Notes: a model not told the origin generated them from the letters alone. Shown: positions 8,038 to 15,300, counted from the stretch's first letter. The stretch: DNA of 26,159 nt from Candidatus Bathyarchaeota archaeon BA1 (GCA_001399805.1 LIHJ01000083.1:1-26159), one strand, 5' to 3'. Translations and numbers: made by a program.

Positions 8038-8129
8038 GTTGTTGTGGATGAAACAACGATGAACACCAAAAACGTAAGGGGGTTAGGTCTCGAGCCTATA
8101 GCCAAAGGCTAATGGAATGAAGCCTCCAT
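8038..8129 (+). ncRNA. Hairpin cluster, possible relic of an IS200/IS605 3' end (omega-RNA-like)
   Basis: Three perfect small hairpins follow one another, each with an 8-nt loop: GTTGTT/AACAAC at 8038-8057, AGCCT/AGGCT at 8093-8110 and ATGGA/TCCAT at 8112-8129. The last, with GGAATGAAGCCTCCATGAAA, resembles from memory the conserved end seen 3' of tnpB in archaeal IS200/IS605 elements, where the omega-RNA is encoded. No tnpB or tnpA frame and no terminal G/C-rich hairpin is found nearby. If the reading is right this is a decayed element end; otherwise it is an unassigned structured RNA. Confidence 0.3.
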
Positions 8130-8310
8130 GAAACGAAAATAACCATGGAAAAGTTTGTTCATGAATTATGGAATCACCTCATGCATCTGAAAAAGGGATA
8201 CAAAAAGCCAGCTGGCCTAGAAAAGGTTAAGCACATTAATCAGGTGTGTTTGCCTTAAAACTAGTCAAGGTATTTTTTATGGACCTATACGAGCGTTTTC
8301 CCGAGACTCT

Positions 8311-8370
8311 CTGACACCTGCGGCATACATACTCCCCTGACAGGTATTCCAGAGGCTTAATCTTACCATT
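8311..8370 (-). pseudogene. Second relic of a hypD 3' region
   Basis: Aligned with hypD at about 9988-10050, the segment matches CACCTGCGGC-type and AGGCTTAATCTTACCA-type blocks at roughly 75-80 % identity with a short deletion between them. On the minus strand one frame gives GKIKPLE for hypD's GKIKPPE, and another gives CMPQV for CTPQA, so a frameshift lies between. It is a different, older fragment from the one at 5449-5506 and covers the part of hypD just upstream of that one. Confidence 0.5.
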
Positions 8371-8475
8371 TTGTCCATTACATTTATTCAACTTTGTTGA
8401 TTTTTAAGCTTCTTTCTTGGATATTTGATTATCTATTTTGGTTTTATCAGACAGATGTGTGATATTTTGACCAAA

Positions 8476-8489
8476 AAATATATATTTAT
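8476..8489 (+). promoter_or_regulatory. TATA box of glutamine synthetase, likely leaderless
   Basis: AAATATATATTTAT is centred about 29 bp before the ATG at 8512. With the usual archaeal spacing, transcription would begin within a few bases of that ATG, so the mRNA is probably leaderless. No ribosome site is visible before 8512. Confidence 0.6.
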
Positions 8490-8511
8490 CATTTTAGATC
8501 CATTTTCATCC

Positions 8512-9822
8512 ATGGTGTCACCTTTTCTTTTGGGGAAAAATGGGGTAAAGTTCGTTGAGGCAAAATTTTTAGATCTGAATGGAGTCTTGAGGAGCAGAAC
8601 TTTCCCTGTAGATAGGTATCTCACGGTTATCAGAGAAATTGGATTCGGATTTGACGGTTCTTCCGTTGGTTTTTTTCCAGTGGAAGACTCTGATGCGGTG
8701 GCCATGCCCTTGGAAGATACGTTGAGGATAACTCCGTACAAAGACACCGCCATGGTGCTCTGCGATGTCTTGAAGGATGGCAAGTCCTTCCACGGCTTTG
8801 GAAAAAACATCTTAAAGAACCTTTTGGAAAAGATTCCCTACGATGTGTTTATTGGACCTGAGATAGAGTTCTACTTGACGAAGGATGGTAGGCCAGTGGA
8901 TGAAGCTGGATACATGAGCTCAAGCCCCATGGACGTTGGCGAAGGCTTCAAAAAAGAGTTTATGAACTTCCTACAAGAATCGAACTCTGACTTCAATATT
9001 CAAGTGGCGCATCACGAGGTGGGTCCCAGCCAACACGAAGTTGAGTTAAAATATGACAAAGCAATTCCTATGATAAACAAGCTCATATCCTATAAGTATC
9101 TGCTGAGAAAAATCGCCGAACAAAAGGGTTTTGAAGTCACATATATGCCAAAGCCCTTCTTTGAAAAAGCTGGCAGTGGCATGCACTTCCACATCAGCCT
9201 ATGGGAAGGCGAAAATCCCCTCTTCTTTGAAAACGAGAATGAAATATCGGATCTTGCAAAGAGCTTCATCGCTGGCATCTTAGAACATTCCAGAGAAATA
9301 GCGTTGGTAACTAATGGAACCGTCAACTCTTATAAGAGACTGATAGCGGGGTATGAAGCACCAGTCTATTGCGTGTGGGGGTTTGCAAACAGATCCGCCG
9401 AAATCAGAATACCAAAGTACCGCATTCTAAAGCCCAGCACAGCCAGAATTGAGGTGAGGTCACTGGATGGATTAAACGATCACTTCCTAGCGTGCGCGGT
9501 TTTGATCAAGGCTGGGATGATTGGAATAGAGAAGGAAATGGAAGCACCCGAGCCCTTCCAGAAAAATGCGTATAGGCTTACAGAAGACGAATGTGAAAAG
9601 CTGGGAGTAAAGATGCTCCCAAAAAGCTTAGGCGAGGCCATAGAAGAAGCAAAAAAGGGAACCATAGTTAAGGGGCTTCTTGGCAATGACCTTTTTGACA
9701 ATTTTGTCGAAGATAAGGAGAGAGAATGGGAACAGTATTGCGATTATCTCAATAACAATAGTGAATCCATTGAGACGAAGAACGTTACAAACTGGGAACT
9801 GAAAAAATACTTCCGTATGTAA
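8512..9822 (+). CDS. glnA: Glutamine synthetase, type I
   Basis: Ligates ammonia to glutamate using ATP; a cytosolic dodecamer in this family. The chain has 436 residues. Family motifs in order: FDGSSVGFFPVEDSD, the metal-binding GPEIEFYL, HHEVGPSQHEVE, the GSGMHFHIS metal/ATP segment, NSYKRLIAGYEAPVY, NRSAEIRIP and RIEVRSLDG. The family's glutamate and histidine metal ligands are all present. RSLDGLNDHF replaces the commoner R-x-PDPAANPY. The segment NAYRLTEDE stands where adenylylated enzymes have NLYDLP, so regulation by adenylylation is unlikely. The open frame extends 29 codons further upstream, but that part overlaps the TATA box, so ATG 8512 is chosen. It stands as a single gene convergent with hypD. 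Confidence 0.92.
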   Translation: MVSPFLLGKNGVKFVEAKFLDLNGVLRSRTFPVDRYLTVIREIGFGFDGSSVGFFPVEDSDAVAMPLEDTLRITPYKDTAMVLCDVLKDGKSFHGFGKNILKNLLEKIPYDVFIGPEIEFYLTKDGRPVDEAGYMSSSPMDVGEGFKKEFMNFLQESNSDFNIQVAHHEVGPSQHEVELKYDKAIPMINKLISYKYLLRKIAEQKGFEVTYMPKPFFEKAGSGMHFHISLWEGENPLFFENENEISDLAKSFIAGILEHSREIALVTNGTVNSYKRLIAGYEAPVYCVWGFANRSAEIRIPKYRILKPSTARIEVRSLDGLNDHFLACAVLIKAGMIGIEKEMEAPEPFQKNAYRLTEDECEKLGVKMLPKSLGEAIEEAKKGTIVKGLLGNDLFDNFVEDKEREWEQYCDYLNNNSESIETKNVTNWELKKYFRM

Positions 9823-9918
9823 TGTGAATGCATCTCAAGAGAAGCCATTATCATCTTTACCCCTTACTTCATGAAGAGATGTGGCTACGGAAATTAGCTA
9901 AGGTCACGTCTCCTTTAC

Positions 9919-11034
9919 TCATGCTTCTGTGGCTTGGTGTTTTGCCCATATTCGGCATGTGCCTTCGATGGAGACCATGCAGGCTCCCTTCGGCGCCTGC
10001 GGCGTGCATGCCCTCATGTAGAGGGGGCACTCCGGCGGCTTGATCTTCCCAATCATGATGAGGTGGCATTGGCATCCGGGCAGCAGGTCCCTGGGACGCT
10101 CAATCTTCACGTTGTACTTTTTCCGAGCATCGTACCCATCGAATTCTTCCCTCAGCGCCAGCGTGGAGGCGGGAATCCTCCCCATCCCCCTCCAGTGTCC
10201 ATCCACCACCTGGAACACCTGCTCGATGAGCTGCTGAGCCTTAACGTTGCCTTCCCAGGTAACCGACCTAGTGTACTCGTTTTCCAGCAGGGCTTCGCCG
10301 TCCCGTATTTGCTTGAGTAGCATGGAGATGGCGAAGAGAACATCCAAGGGCTCAAACCCGGCTACCACGGTGGGCATGCGATAGGCTCGTGGAAAAACCT
10401 CATACGGCTTCATTCCGATGATGGTGGAGACATGGCCAGGAGCAATAAACCCGTCGAAATGGAGGTCGCCGATGCCGAGCAGCAGCTCCATGGCTGGTGG
10501 GATCAAGCGATGCGAAACCAAAAAGCTTAGATTCTCAGGTGGCCTGTTCAGTATCTCGACGGCGGTGGAAGGCGCTGTGGTCTCAAAACCGATCGCAAAA
10601 AAGGCAAAATCCTTGATGGGCTCCTTCTCCGCCATCCTCACCGCGTCGCTCACGCTGTATACGATTCGGACGTCTCCGCCAGATGCCCTCGCCTCCTGAA
10701 GGGACATCCCAGAGGCGGGAACACGGATCACATCCCCAAACGAAACTATCGTCACGCCCTTCAAGGCCAATTGTATCGCCTCATCGATCTCAGCCGCTGG
10801 GGTGACGCACACCGGACAGCCCGGACCAGCAAATACATCCACGGTTTCGGGGAGAAGTGCCCTCAGCCCATAATGGGCGATGGTCCACTCATGTGTCTTG
10901 TGCACACCCAGCTAGACGACTAGGTATGTTCCACACACATGCATTAGCTGGATTGGGCTGCTGATCTCTGCAGCGGTTTTCTTGATCATGTGTGCGACTT
11001 TCTCAACCAGCGAGGGGCTTCTAAATGCGTACAT
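9919..11034 (-). CDS. hypD: Hydrogenase maturation protein HypD, interrupted by a 33-nt insert with in-frame TAG
   Basis: HypD, with HypC, carries the Fe(CN)2CO group during [NiFe] centre assembly. From the ATG at 11034 the frame reads MYAFRSPSLVEKVAHMI and IQLMHVCGT, then eleven extra codons including TAG (10914-10912), then HEWTIAHYGLRALLPE and the rest of HypD in the same frame. Removing the 33 nt restores the invariant CGTHE motif and a 360-residue protein of normal length. GPGCPVCVTP, GFETTAPSTA, PGHVSTIIG and the C-terminal cysteines (CQC, CPLY, ACTP, GACMVS) are intact. A GTG at 10905 would start a 328-residue product lacking the catalytic cysteine. The gene is therefore a recent pseudogene, depends on readthrough or RNA processing, or holds an assembly error. 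Confidence 0.88.
10894..10926 (-). other. 33-nt in-frame insert in the CGTHE motif of hypD
   Basis: On the minus strand the insert follows codon ACA (10929-10927) and also ends in ACA, so it is flanked by a 3-bp direct repeat. It contains CTAG-TCGT-CTAG, able to form a small hairpin around the TAG codon. The codons on the two sides, GTG TGT GGA ACA and GTG CAC AAG ACA, are weakly alike, so a diverged tandem duplication is one possible origin. Testing the four possible splice registers by eye gave no bulge-helix-bulge motif. Confidence 0.75.
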
Positions 11035-11064
11035 TTTGTGGTCAGATTCTTATTGATGGTTGCT

Positions 11065-11073
11065 GTTTATAAA
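11065..11073 (-). promoter_or_regulatory. TATA box of hypD
   Basis: The minus strand reads TTTATAAAC. A start about 25 bp downstream would lie near 11044, ten bases before the ATG at 11034. The intact promoter suggests that the hypD frame was expressed from 11034. Confidence 0.5.
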
Positions 11074-11174
11074 TGGTGACGGTCTCGCTTGCGTGCCTTT
11101 TCTGGTATGCGCTTGTCAACGTCTTAGGTTAAATTAAGTGAAAAGAGGATGGTTTAGACAAATTTTAATAGGTT

Positions 11175-11192
11175 GTAATGACATCTCATTAC
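11175..11192. promoter_or_regulatory. Palindromic operator of vapBC
   Basis: GTAATGA-CATC-TCATTAC is a perfect 7-bp inverted repeat with a 4-bp spacer. It lies between a TATA-like TTTTAATA (11163-11170) and the vapB start, on the expected transcription start. Ribbon-helix-helix antitoxins commonly repress their own operon from such a site. Confidence 0.65.
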
Positions 11193-11202
11193 AGTGACGC
11201 CT

Positions 11203-11478
11203 ATGGCAACTATAACCGTTAGAATACCTAATGAGCTGAAAAAGAGGATGTCACTCTTCTCGGACGTGAATTGGAGTGAGGTCGTGAGGGCGGCCCTTAG
11301 TGAGCGCGTCGAGCTCGAGTTTCGACGCAGGAGGGTGAGGGATGTGGAAAAAGTCAAGGAGGCTAGCGCAATTGCGGGGAGAATCTTCGAAACGCTTCTC
11401 TCCACGTATGGGAAAATATCGTATAACAGCGCTGAGCTTATAAGGCAGTGGCGTGACGCTGGATGGAATACGTCGTAG
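11203..11478 (+). CDS. vapB: Ribbon-helix-helix antitoxin VapB
   Basis: A 91-residue protein whose N-terminus, MATITVRIPNELKKRMSLF followed by VNWSEVVRAALSERVE, is a typical ribbon-helix-helix DNA-binding domain. The C-terminal half (AELIRQWRDAGWNT) is the segment that would wrap the toxin. The gene overlaps the following PIN toxin by 16 nt. ATG 11203 is preferred, since GTGA lies 5 nt upstream; the GTG at 11194 is an alternative. Autoregulation through the palindrome at 11175-11192 is likely. Confidence 0.85.
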   Translation: MATITVRIPNELKKRMSLFSDVNWSEVVRAALSERVELEFRRRRVRDVEKVKEASAIAGRIFETLLSTYGKISYNSAELIRQWRDAGWNTS

Positions 11479-11897
11479 ACGCCTCGGTTATCGTCAAGTG
11501 GTTTATTCCCGAGGAAGATAGCGATAAGGCGGGGAGGCTCAAAGATCTATTAATACGAGGGGAGGTAAGCCTGTACTCGCCTCGATGTACCCTTGTGGAG
11601 GTTGCTAATGCCCTGACTCTGCATCCCCTTGTTAAGCTCTCTGAAGACGACATAGTAGACGCCGTCTCAGCCTCAGAAAAGATCGTTGCTCACGCCGACC
11701 TGACCCGTGAAGAATGGATGACAGCCATAAAACTAGCGAGGGAGATTCCCGCAGCCGTATACGATTCAGCATATCTAGCTTTATCCTTAAATATGGATAC
11801 GAACCTCATAACCGCAGACTCCAAATTGTATGAAGGGCTCCCCAATAACCTCAAGCCCCATGTAATATTGTTAAGAGATTTACACGTACCCCTTTAA
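11463..11897 (+). CDS. vapC: PIN-domain RNase toxin VapC
   Basis: A 144-residue PIN RNase. Acidic residues: D6 in YVVDASVIVKWF, E46 in CTLVEVANAL, D105 in AVYDSAYLALS, and D118 region in LITADSKLYE, the full PIN set. It follows vapB with a 16-nt overlap and no promoter of its own, so it is translated from the same mRNA. A standard archaeal VapBC pair with nothing visibly broken. Confidence 0.88.
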   Translation: MEYVVDASVIVKWFIPEEDSDKAGRLKDLLIRGEVSLYSPRCTLVEVANALTLHPLVKLSEDDIVDAVSASEKIVAHADLTREEWMTAIKLAREIPAAVYDSAYLALSLNMDTNLITADSKLYEGLPNNLKPHVILLRDLHVPL

Positions 11898-11999
11898 CGG
11901 AAGTTTTCTTAAGATAGTTTCATGAAATACGCGCCACAGGCTCCTCGACTACCTTTTTCTTGTCAATATCCTTAAGCATCGCCAACTAAGCTGATAAGG

Positions 12000-12007
12000 T
12001 TTATATG
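12000..12007 (+). promoter_or_regulatory. TATA box of hicBA
   Basis: TTTATATG centred about 35 bp before the hicB ATG at 12039. The expected transcription start near 12026 lies after the ATG at 12015, which argues for the later ATG as the real start. Confidence 0.5.
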
Positions 12008-12038
12008 CGTTGGGATGTTGATTTGTTTGGGCGGCGTC

Positions 12039-12308
12039 ATGGTTAAGGTTAAGGGTTTGAAGCTCACGGTGGTTTTGAGGGAGGAAGAGGAGGGAGGGTA
12101 TTCTGCCCAATGTCTAGAACTCCCTGGCTGTATCAGCGAGGGAGAGACCAGGGAGGAAACGTTGGCAAATATTCGAGAGGCTATCGAAGGATACTTGGAA
12201 GCCTTTCCCGAAGAGCTCGATCAACTCATGCGAAAGAAAGAGTTGGTTGGAGATAACTGTCTGAGAAGCTACCATCCCTTTCTTGGCGTGAAGTCATTAA
12301 GACTCTGA
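12039..12308 (+). CDS. hicB: HicB-family antitoxin
   Basis: An 89-residue HicB with the partial RNase-H-like fold: LTVVLREEEEGGYSAQCLEL, PGCISEGETREETLANI and REAIEGYLEAFPEE are the family signature. HicB binds and blocks the HicA RNase. The last 17 residues, after KKELVGD, are read in a different frame over the beginning of hicA and do not look like HicB; the ancestral stop was probably earlier. The start at ATG 12039 fits the promoter; an ATG at 12015 would add eight residues. Confidence 0.8.
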   Translation: MVKVKGLKLTVVLREEEEGGYSAQCLELPGCISEGETREETLANIREAIEGYLEAFPEELDQLMRKKELVGDNCLRSYHPFLGVKSLRL

Positions 12309-12484
12309 GTAAAGCAGGTTTTAAACTCGTCCATCAAAGAGGAAGCCACATATACTTAACTGACGGAAAACGGAAACTCACCGTCCCACGTCATGACACC
12401 ATAAAGAAGGACACCTTACTCTCAATCATAATCCAAGCAGGGCTAACAAAGGAAGAATTTCTAAAACTATTAAAGAAAAGATAG
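12257..12484 (+). CDS. hicA: HicA-family mRNA interferase toxin with a CTG start
   Basis: A complete HicA of 75 residues in the frame after the TAA at 12254-12256: SEKLPSLSWREVIKTLSKAG, FKLVHQRGSHIYL, LTVPRHDTIKKDTL and IIQAGLTKEEFLKLL. The catalytic histidine in GSH is present. No ATG, GTG or TTG lies between that TAA and the conserved region. The first codon is CTG, placed exactly where family members have their initiator before SxKLP. Either CTG is used or the start has mutated. The gene overlaps the hicB frame by 52 nt, longer than usual. Confidence 0.8.
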   Translation: MSEKLPSLSWREVIKTLSKAGFKLVHQRGSHIYLTDGKRKLTVPRHDTIKKDTLLSIIIQAGLTKEEFLKLLKKR

Positions 12485-12893
12485 CGCTTTTATGCAGCCT
12501 TTTCGAATCGGTACTAGAAGTTACCCAGCCATTATAAACGAAATATCACTGAGCGTGCCCGCTTCAACACCGCTGAGCGGCGAGAGAATACCTGATTCAG
12601 ATGAAGGTAACCCAAGATGAATCCATGCAGTTTGTGGAGGATCGCCCAGCAGATGTAGCCGTGAGCCAGTTAAAAGATGGAGAGCAAAAGCGGGGAAGTC
12701 GACCACTCGAAAAGTTGACAGAACTATTCAAGCGAAGGTGAAAAGCATATTAAAAGCGTTCCAAATACTTGAAATCTAGAGTGACATCCGGTCATTTTCA
12801 CGTTTTCGAATTGAAAGGATCCAAAAAAGTTCTATTCACACGGTACATTAAAACCTAGGGGTAGGCCTGGCGTACACATGAAAGCATCAATGT
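12485..12893. other. Intergenic stretch of about 410 bp without a recognised gene
   Basis: One plus-strand frame from about 12540 to 12779 is open apart from a single TGA (SVPASTPLSGERIPDSDEGN before it, AKVKSILKAFQILEI after it), which hints at a decayed gene, but I do not recognise it. No RNA gene or repeat was noticed. The downstream end borders hypA's 3' end. Confidence 0.4.
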
Positions 12894-13268
12894 CTAGGGC
12901 ATGACCAACTTTATACTTTTTATTAGGCATTCTTTTCCGCCCAAGATTTCGACGATGCCTCTGCATTTTGGACAATTCAGTGTCGGGGTTGGAATATGAT
13001 ACATGGGGTCATCTTGGTATTGGAAGTCGCCTTTGTAGCCACAATTGGCGCATTTTATAACGCCGTCCTTCTCCTCGATGTGAAGCTTTGAGCCCTCCAT
13101 GATCGTGCCTTTCACCAGCGCCTCATACGCAAACCGAACCTGCTCCAGCCCCAAAAAAGTCAGCTTCCCAATGACTAAGTGAACCTCAAGAACCTTTTTG
13201 GCGTGGTGCTTCTCTGCCTCTTGCAAGATGCATTGCACGATCTGCGAGGTCGTGGAAAACTCATGCAC
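12894..13268 (-). CDS. hypA: Hydrogenase nickel-insertion protein HypA
   Basis: A 124-residue metallochaperone that delivers nickel to the hydrogenase large subunit with HypB. The N-terminal MHE, whose histidine binds nickel, is present (MHEFSTTSQIV), and the zinc site is formed by CANCG near residue 73 and CPKC near residue 98. Length and motif order are standard. It is the last gene of hypC-hypB-hypA, 15 nt after hypB. The ATG at 13268 must be the start because His2 is required. Confidence 0.95.
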   Translation of the reverse strand: MHEFSTTSQIVQCILQEAEKHHAKKVLEVHLVIGKLTFLGLEQVRFAYEALVKGTIMEGSKLHIEEKDGVIKCANCGYKGDFQYQDDPMYHIPTPTLNCPKCRGIVEILGGKECLIKSIKLVMP

Positions 13269-13283
13269 TTCATGGTATCTCCG

Positions 13284-13955
13284 TTAGAGCCCAAGCGCCT
13301 CGATGACCTCGTTGATGCCCTCCCCAGTTCGGCAATTCGTCACCGCAACCTTTGCCTTTGGGTTGATCGCTTTCACATCCCTTTCCAACCTTTTCACGTT
13401 CACATCCATGGCTTGGGCTAGGTCCACCTTATTGATGACCGCCACCTCGGCTTCCATGAAGATGAAGGGGTGCTTCACCACCATGTATGGTCCCTCTGTG
13501 ACGCTGATCACCACGACGCGCTTCTCCGAGCCCAGGGGGAAATCCGCTGGGCAGATGAGGTTCCCAACATTCTCGATGAATAAAAGATCGATGTTGTCTA
13601 GGTTGATCTTCTGAAGGGCCTTTCTCACCAGGTTGGCGTCTAGGTGGCACTCCTTTCCCGTGTTGATCGCCACCACCTCCACACTATGCCTGCTAATCAG
13701 CTCCGCATCGATCGTGGTTGTCAGGTCCCCTTTGAAAGCTGCCATTCGATATCTCCCCTTCAGCGCCTGAACCATCTTCTCAATGAGAGAGGTTTTACCA
13801 GAGCCAATGGCCCCCATCACATCGATTGCCTTTACTCCGTGCCTCCGCAAGAGTTCCTTATTCTCCATTGCCAATCGTTCATTCGCCTTAAGGATGTCGG
13901 CCTCCAACTCGATGTCCAAAACCTCTCCTTCCTCTGCCCTCACCACTTCTCTCAC
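13284..13955 (-). CDS. hypB: Hydrogenase nickel-incorporation GTPase HypB
   Basis: SIMIBI-class GTPase that works with HypA in nickel insertion. About 223 residues: LKANERLAMENKELLRRHG leads to the P-loop GAIGSGKTSL, then KGDLTTT, the nickel/zinc-binding TGKECHLDA, ENVGNLICPADF, and the NKVD guanine specificity motif. There is no histidine-rich nickel-storage stretch at the N-terminus. The frame is open up to a GTG at 14009 inside hypC. The GTG at 13955, 14 nt past the hypC stop and preceded by GGGGGG, is a better start, and the HypB-like sequence begins shortly after it. Confidence 0.94.
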   Translation of the reverse strand: MREVVRAEEGEVLDIELEADILKANERLAMENKELLRRHGVKAIDVMGAIGSGKTSLIEKMVQALKGRYRMAAFKGDLTTTIDAELISRHSVEVVAINTGKECHLDANLVRKALQKINLDNIDLLFIENVGNLICPADFPLGSEKRVVVISVTEGPYMVVKHPFIFMEAEVAVINKVDLAQAMDVNVKRLERDVKAINPKAKVAVTNCRTGEGINEVIEALGL

Positions 13956-13969
13956 GCCATTCCCCCCTG

Positions 13970-14200
13970 CTACATGGAAGATTCTGACTGACGAAGGATT
14001 TCGTCCCACAATTGGAGGTTTTCCTCCGCAGCCTCCTGATCAAGCACCTGAATGGCGTATCCTGCGTGAACCAAAACGTACTCCCCTACCTGAACATCCA
14101 CCAGCATGATGTTCACGTCTCGGAGGACCCCCTGACCAAAATCCACCCTAGCGATTTCCCCCTTGACCTCTACGACCTTGGCGGGTATAGCGAGACACAT
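13970..14200 (-). CDS. hypC: Hydrogenase assembly chaperone HypC
   Basis: A 76-residue HypC/HupF-family protein that binds HypD and the hydrogenase large-subunit precursor. It starts MCLAIPAKVVEV; the cysteine after the initiator Met is the essential ligand, which fixes the start at the ATG 14200 rather than the GTG at 14209. GGTGAT lies 4-9 nt upstream as ribosome site. GEYVLVHAGYAIQVLDQEAA is the family's second hallmark. First gene of hypC-hypB-hypA. Its partner HypD is encoded 3 kb away and is interrupted. Confidence 0.94.
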   Translation of the reverse strand: MCLAIPAKVVEVKGEIARVDFGQGVLRDVNIMLVDVQVGEYVLVHAGYAIQVLDQEAAEENLQLWDEILRQSESSM

Positions 14201-14226
14201 ACTTATCACCTAATACACGGGCTCCC

Positions 14227-14245
14227 AACATAAATCGATTATGTT
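14227..14245. promoter_or_regulatory. Palindrome at the hypCBA promoter
   Basis: AACATAA-ATCGA-TTATGTT is a perfect 7-bp inverted repeat about 30 bp before the hypC ATG. On the minus strand it includes GATTTATG, the best TATA-like element for this operon, so a regulator bound here could block TBP. Regulator unknown. Confidence 0.45.
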
Positions 14246-14427
14246 TTAACATTCCCATGTTGTCTGTCACATCGTAAATTCAGTTCTAGAAGCGATTTAT
14301 TAAGGTGGTTAAGGTTTACTTACGTGTGGGTCTCTAGCTAAATCCTCATGCAACTCCTCACTATCCTTTCTCTTAATCAACTAACATCTTTCCGGTTTTT
14401 CAACTTGCCACACGTCCCAAGTGTCTG

Positions 14428-14940
14428 TTACAATTTTTCTATTGCTTCCATGATCTTGGCATAGCTTTCTATGCTACATCTCCAGCCTGCAAAAATCATC
14501 TCGTTTATCGCTTGTTTGGCTCTCTCTTTTGTAATCAGCCTTTGTACAACAGCTCTCATCAAAATGTATGGTGTACCCACATAGGATATTCCATAGATTC
14601 TTGCGGTTTTTCTAGCTACCTCATCGTCTATAACCGCTATTCCATCACGTTCTCTGGCAATGGCCAAAACCTCTGCATCAGTTATATGGAGACCTCTTGT
14701 TTCCAAAAGGCTTGCTAGAAATTTCCGGTTTCTAATATCAGTTACTTTGAATATGTTATTTTGGAACATCTTCTCCAAAATGATAGCGTCTGGGACACCC
14801 TTACGCTTTCCTTCATTCACAACTTCTCTCTTAACCTCTGGTGATGTCAGTTTTTCATTTTTTAAGTCTTCAAAAACCTTACCTAACCCTACTTTGGTTA
14901 TGTAAATTAATGGTGTAGCATTAAAAATGAGTGGCTTCAC
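14428..14940 (-). CDS. DUF3368-type PIN-like toxin
   Basis: A 170-residue protein with the start IFNATPLIYITKVG and the segments SPEVKREVVNEG, GLHITDAEVLAIARE and VIDDEVARKTARIYGI, the acidic pattern of DUF3368/VapC-like PIN proteins. The usual first aspartate position is Asn (FNATPL), which this subfamily tolerates. It begins at a GTG at 14940 that overlaps the stop of the UPF0175 gene (GTGA), so the two are translationally coupled. Expected to be an RNase toxin; its target is unknown. Confidence 0.82.
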   Translation of the reverse strand: MKPLIFNATPLIYITKVGLGKVFEDLKNEKLTSPEVKREVVNEGKRKGVPDAIILEKMFQNNIFKVTDIRNRKFLASLLETRGLHITDAEVLAIARERDGIAVIDDEVARKTARIYGISYVGTPYILMRAVVQRLITKERAKQAINEMIFAGWRCSIESYAKIMEAIEKL

Positions 14941-15257
14941 TTGGACTCCGCCACTGATGCCTCCTTGACTTCCCTCTCAATTTCTTTAGGCGTATACCTA
15001 ACCCACTCCACATTGCGCTGTCTCACTAAGTCAGCGAACTCCCAAAGCGAAAGCTTGGCCATTTCTGCAGCCTTGGCAAAAGTTACCTTACCATCGCGTA
15101 ACAACTCTAAGGCAGTTTGTTTTCTCCACTCCGCTATTCCCATTTCAATTAGGGTTCTCACAGCCGTAGCCTTGTCCAGCTTTTCACGTTCAACTATTTC
15201 AAGAATTTCCTTCTCTACTTCTACTGGTATTCTTACAGCTAGGGGTTTAAGTGTCAA
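14937..15257 (-). CDS. UPF0175-family antitoxin
   Basis: A 106-residue helical protein: AVRIPVEVEKEILEIVERE, then TLIEMGIAEWRKQTALELL and GKVTFAKAAEMAKLSLWEF, the last being the UPF0175 helix-turn-helix core. This family is the usual partner of DUF3368 toxins, which is exactly what follows with a 4-nt overlap. It starts at TTG 15257, preceded closely by GGTGA. A TATA-like GGTATTTATG at 15291-15300 predicts transcription from about 15268. Confidence 0.85.
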   Translation of the reverse strand: MTLKPLAVRIPVEVEKEILEIVEREKLDKATAVRTLIEMGIAEWRKQTALELLRDGKVTFAKAAEMAKLSLWEFADLVRQRNVEWVRYTPKEIEREVKEASVAESK

Positions 15258-15290
15258 GGGTCACCGTATTCAAACGATATCACATGCATA

Positions 15291-15300
15291 CATAAATACC
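15291..15300 (-). promoter_or_regulatory. TATA box of the UPF0175/DUF3368 operon
   Basis: The minus strand reads GGTATTTATG about 35 bp before the TTG start at 15257, giving a predicted leader of roughly ten bases that still contains the GGTGA ribosome site. Confidence 0.45.

Larger units (their letters stand above)
7748..8475. other. Gene-poor stretch of about 730 bp
   Basis: No convincing protein gene is present. It holds the hairpin cluster at 8038-8129 and a hypD relic at 8311-8370, described separately. A frame of 37 codons from the ATG at 8145 (MEKFVHELWNHL...) is open but unsupported. The glutamine synthetase promoter begins right after it. Confidence 0.6.

Noticed and set aside
8145..8258. 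37-codon frame after the hairpin cluster
   Set aside because: No ribosome site, no recognisable motif, and located in decayed DNA; length is not significant.
8252..8393. Minus-strand zinc-ribbon-like frame with CxxC (YVCRRCQRV)
   Set aside because: The same bases are explained better as a frameshifted relic of the hypD 3' region.
8425..8511. N-terminal extension of glutamine synthetase
   Set aside because: The extension overlaps the TATA box and is rich in Ile/Phe unlike the family; ATG 8512 fits the promoter and the fold.
10912..10914. Pyrrolysine at the hypD TAG
   Set aside because: TAG is the ordinary stop of other genes here (for example at 22114-22116 and 12482-12484), and HypD is not a known pyrrolysine protein. 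No pyl genes are in the window.
10894..10926. Archaeal bulge-helix-bulge intron in hypD
   Set aside because: In all four registers allowed by the shared ACA, the four intron bases after the first bulge do not pair with the start of the second exon. CAUGUG/CACAUG pairing exists but in the wrong place for the motif. Only a cDNA could settle it.
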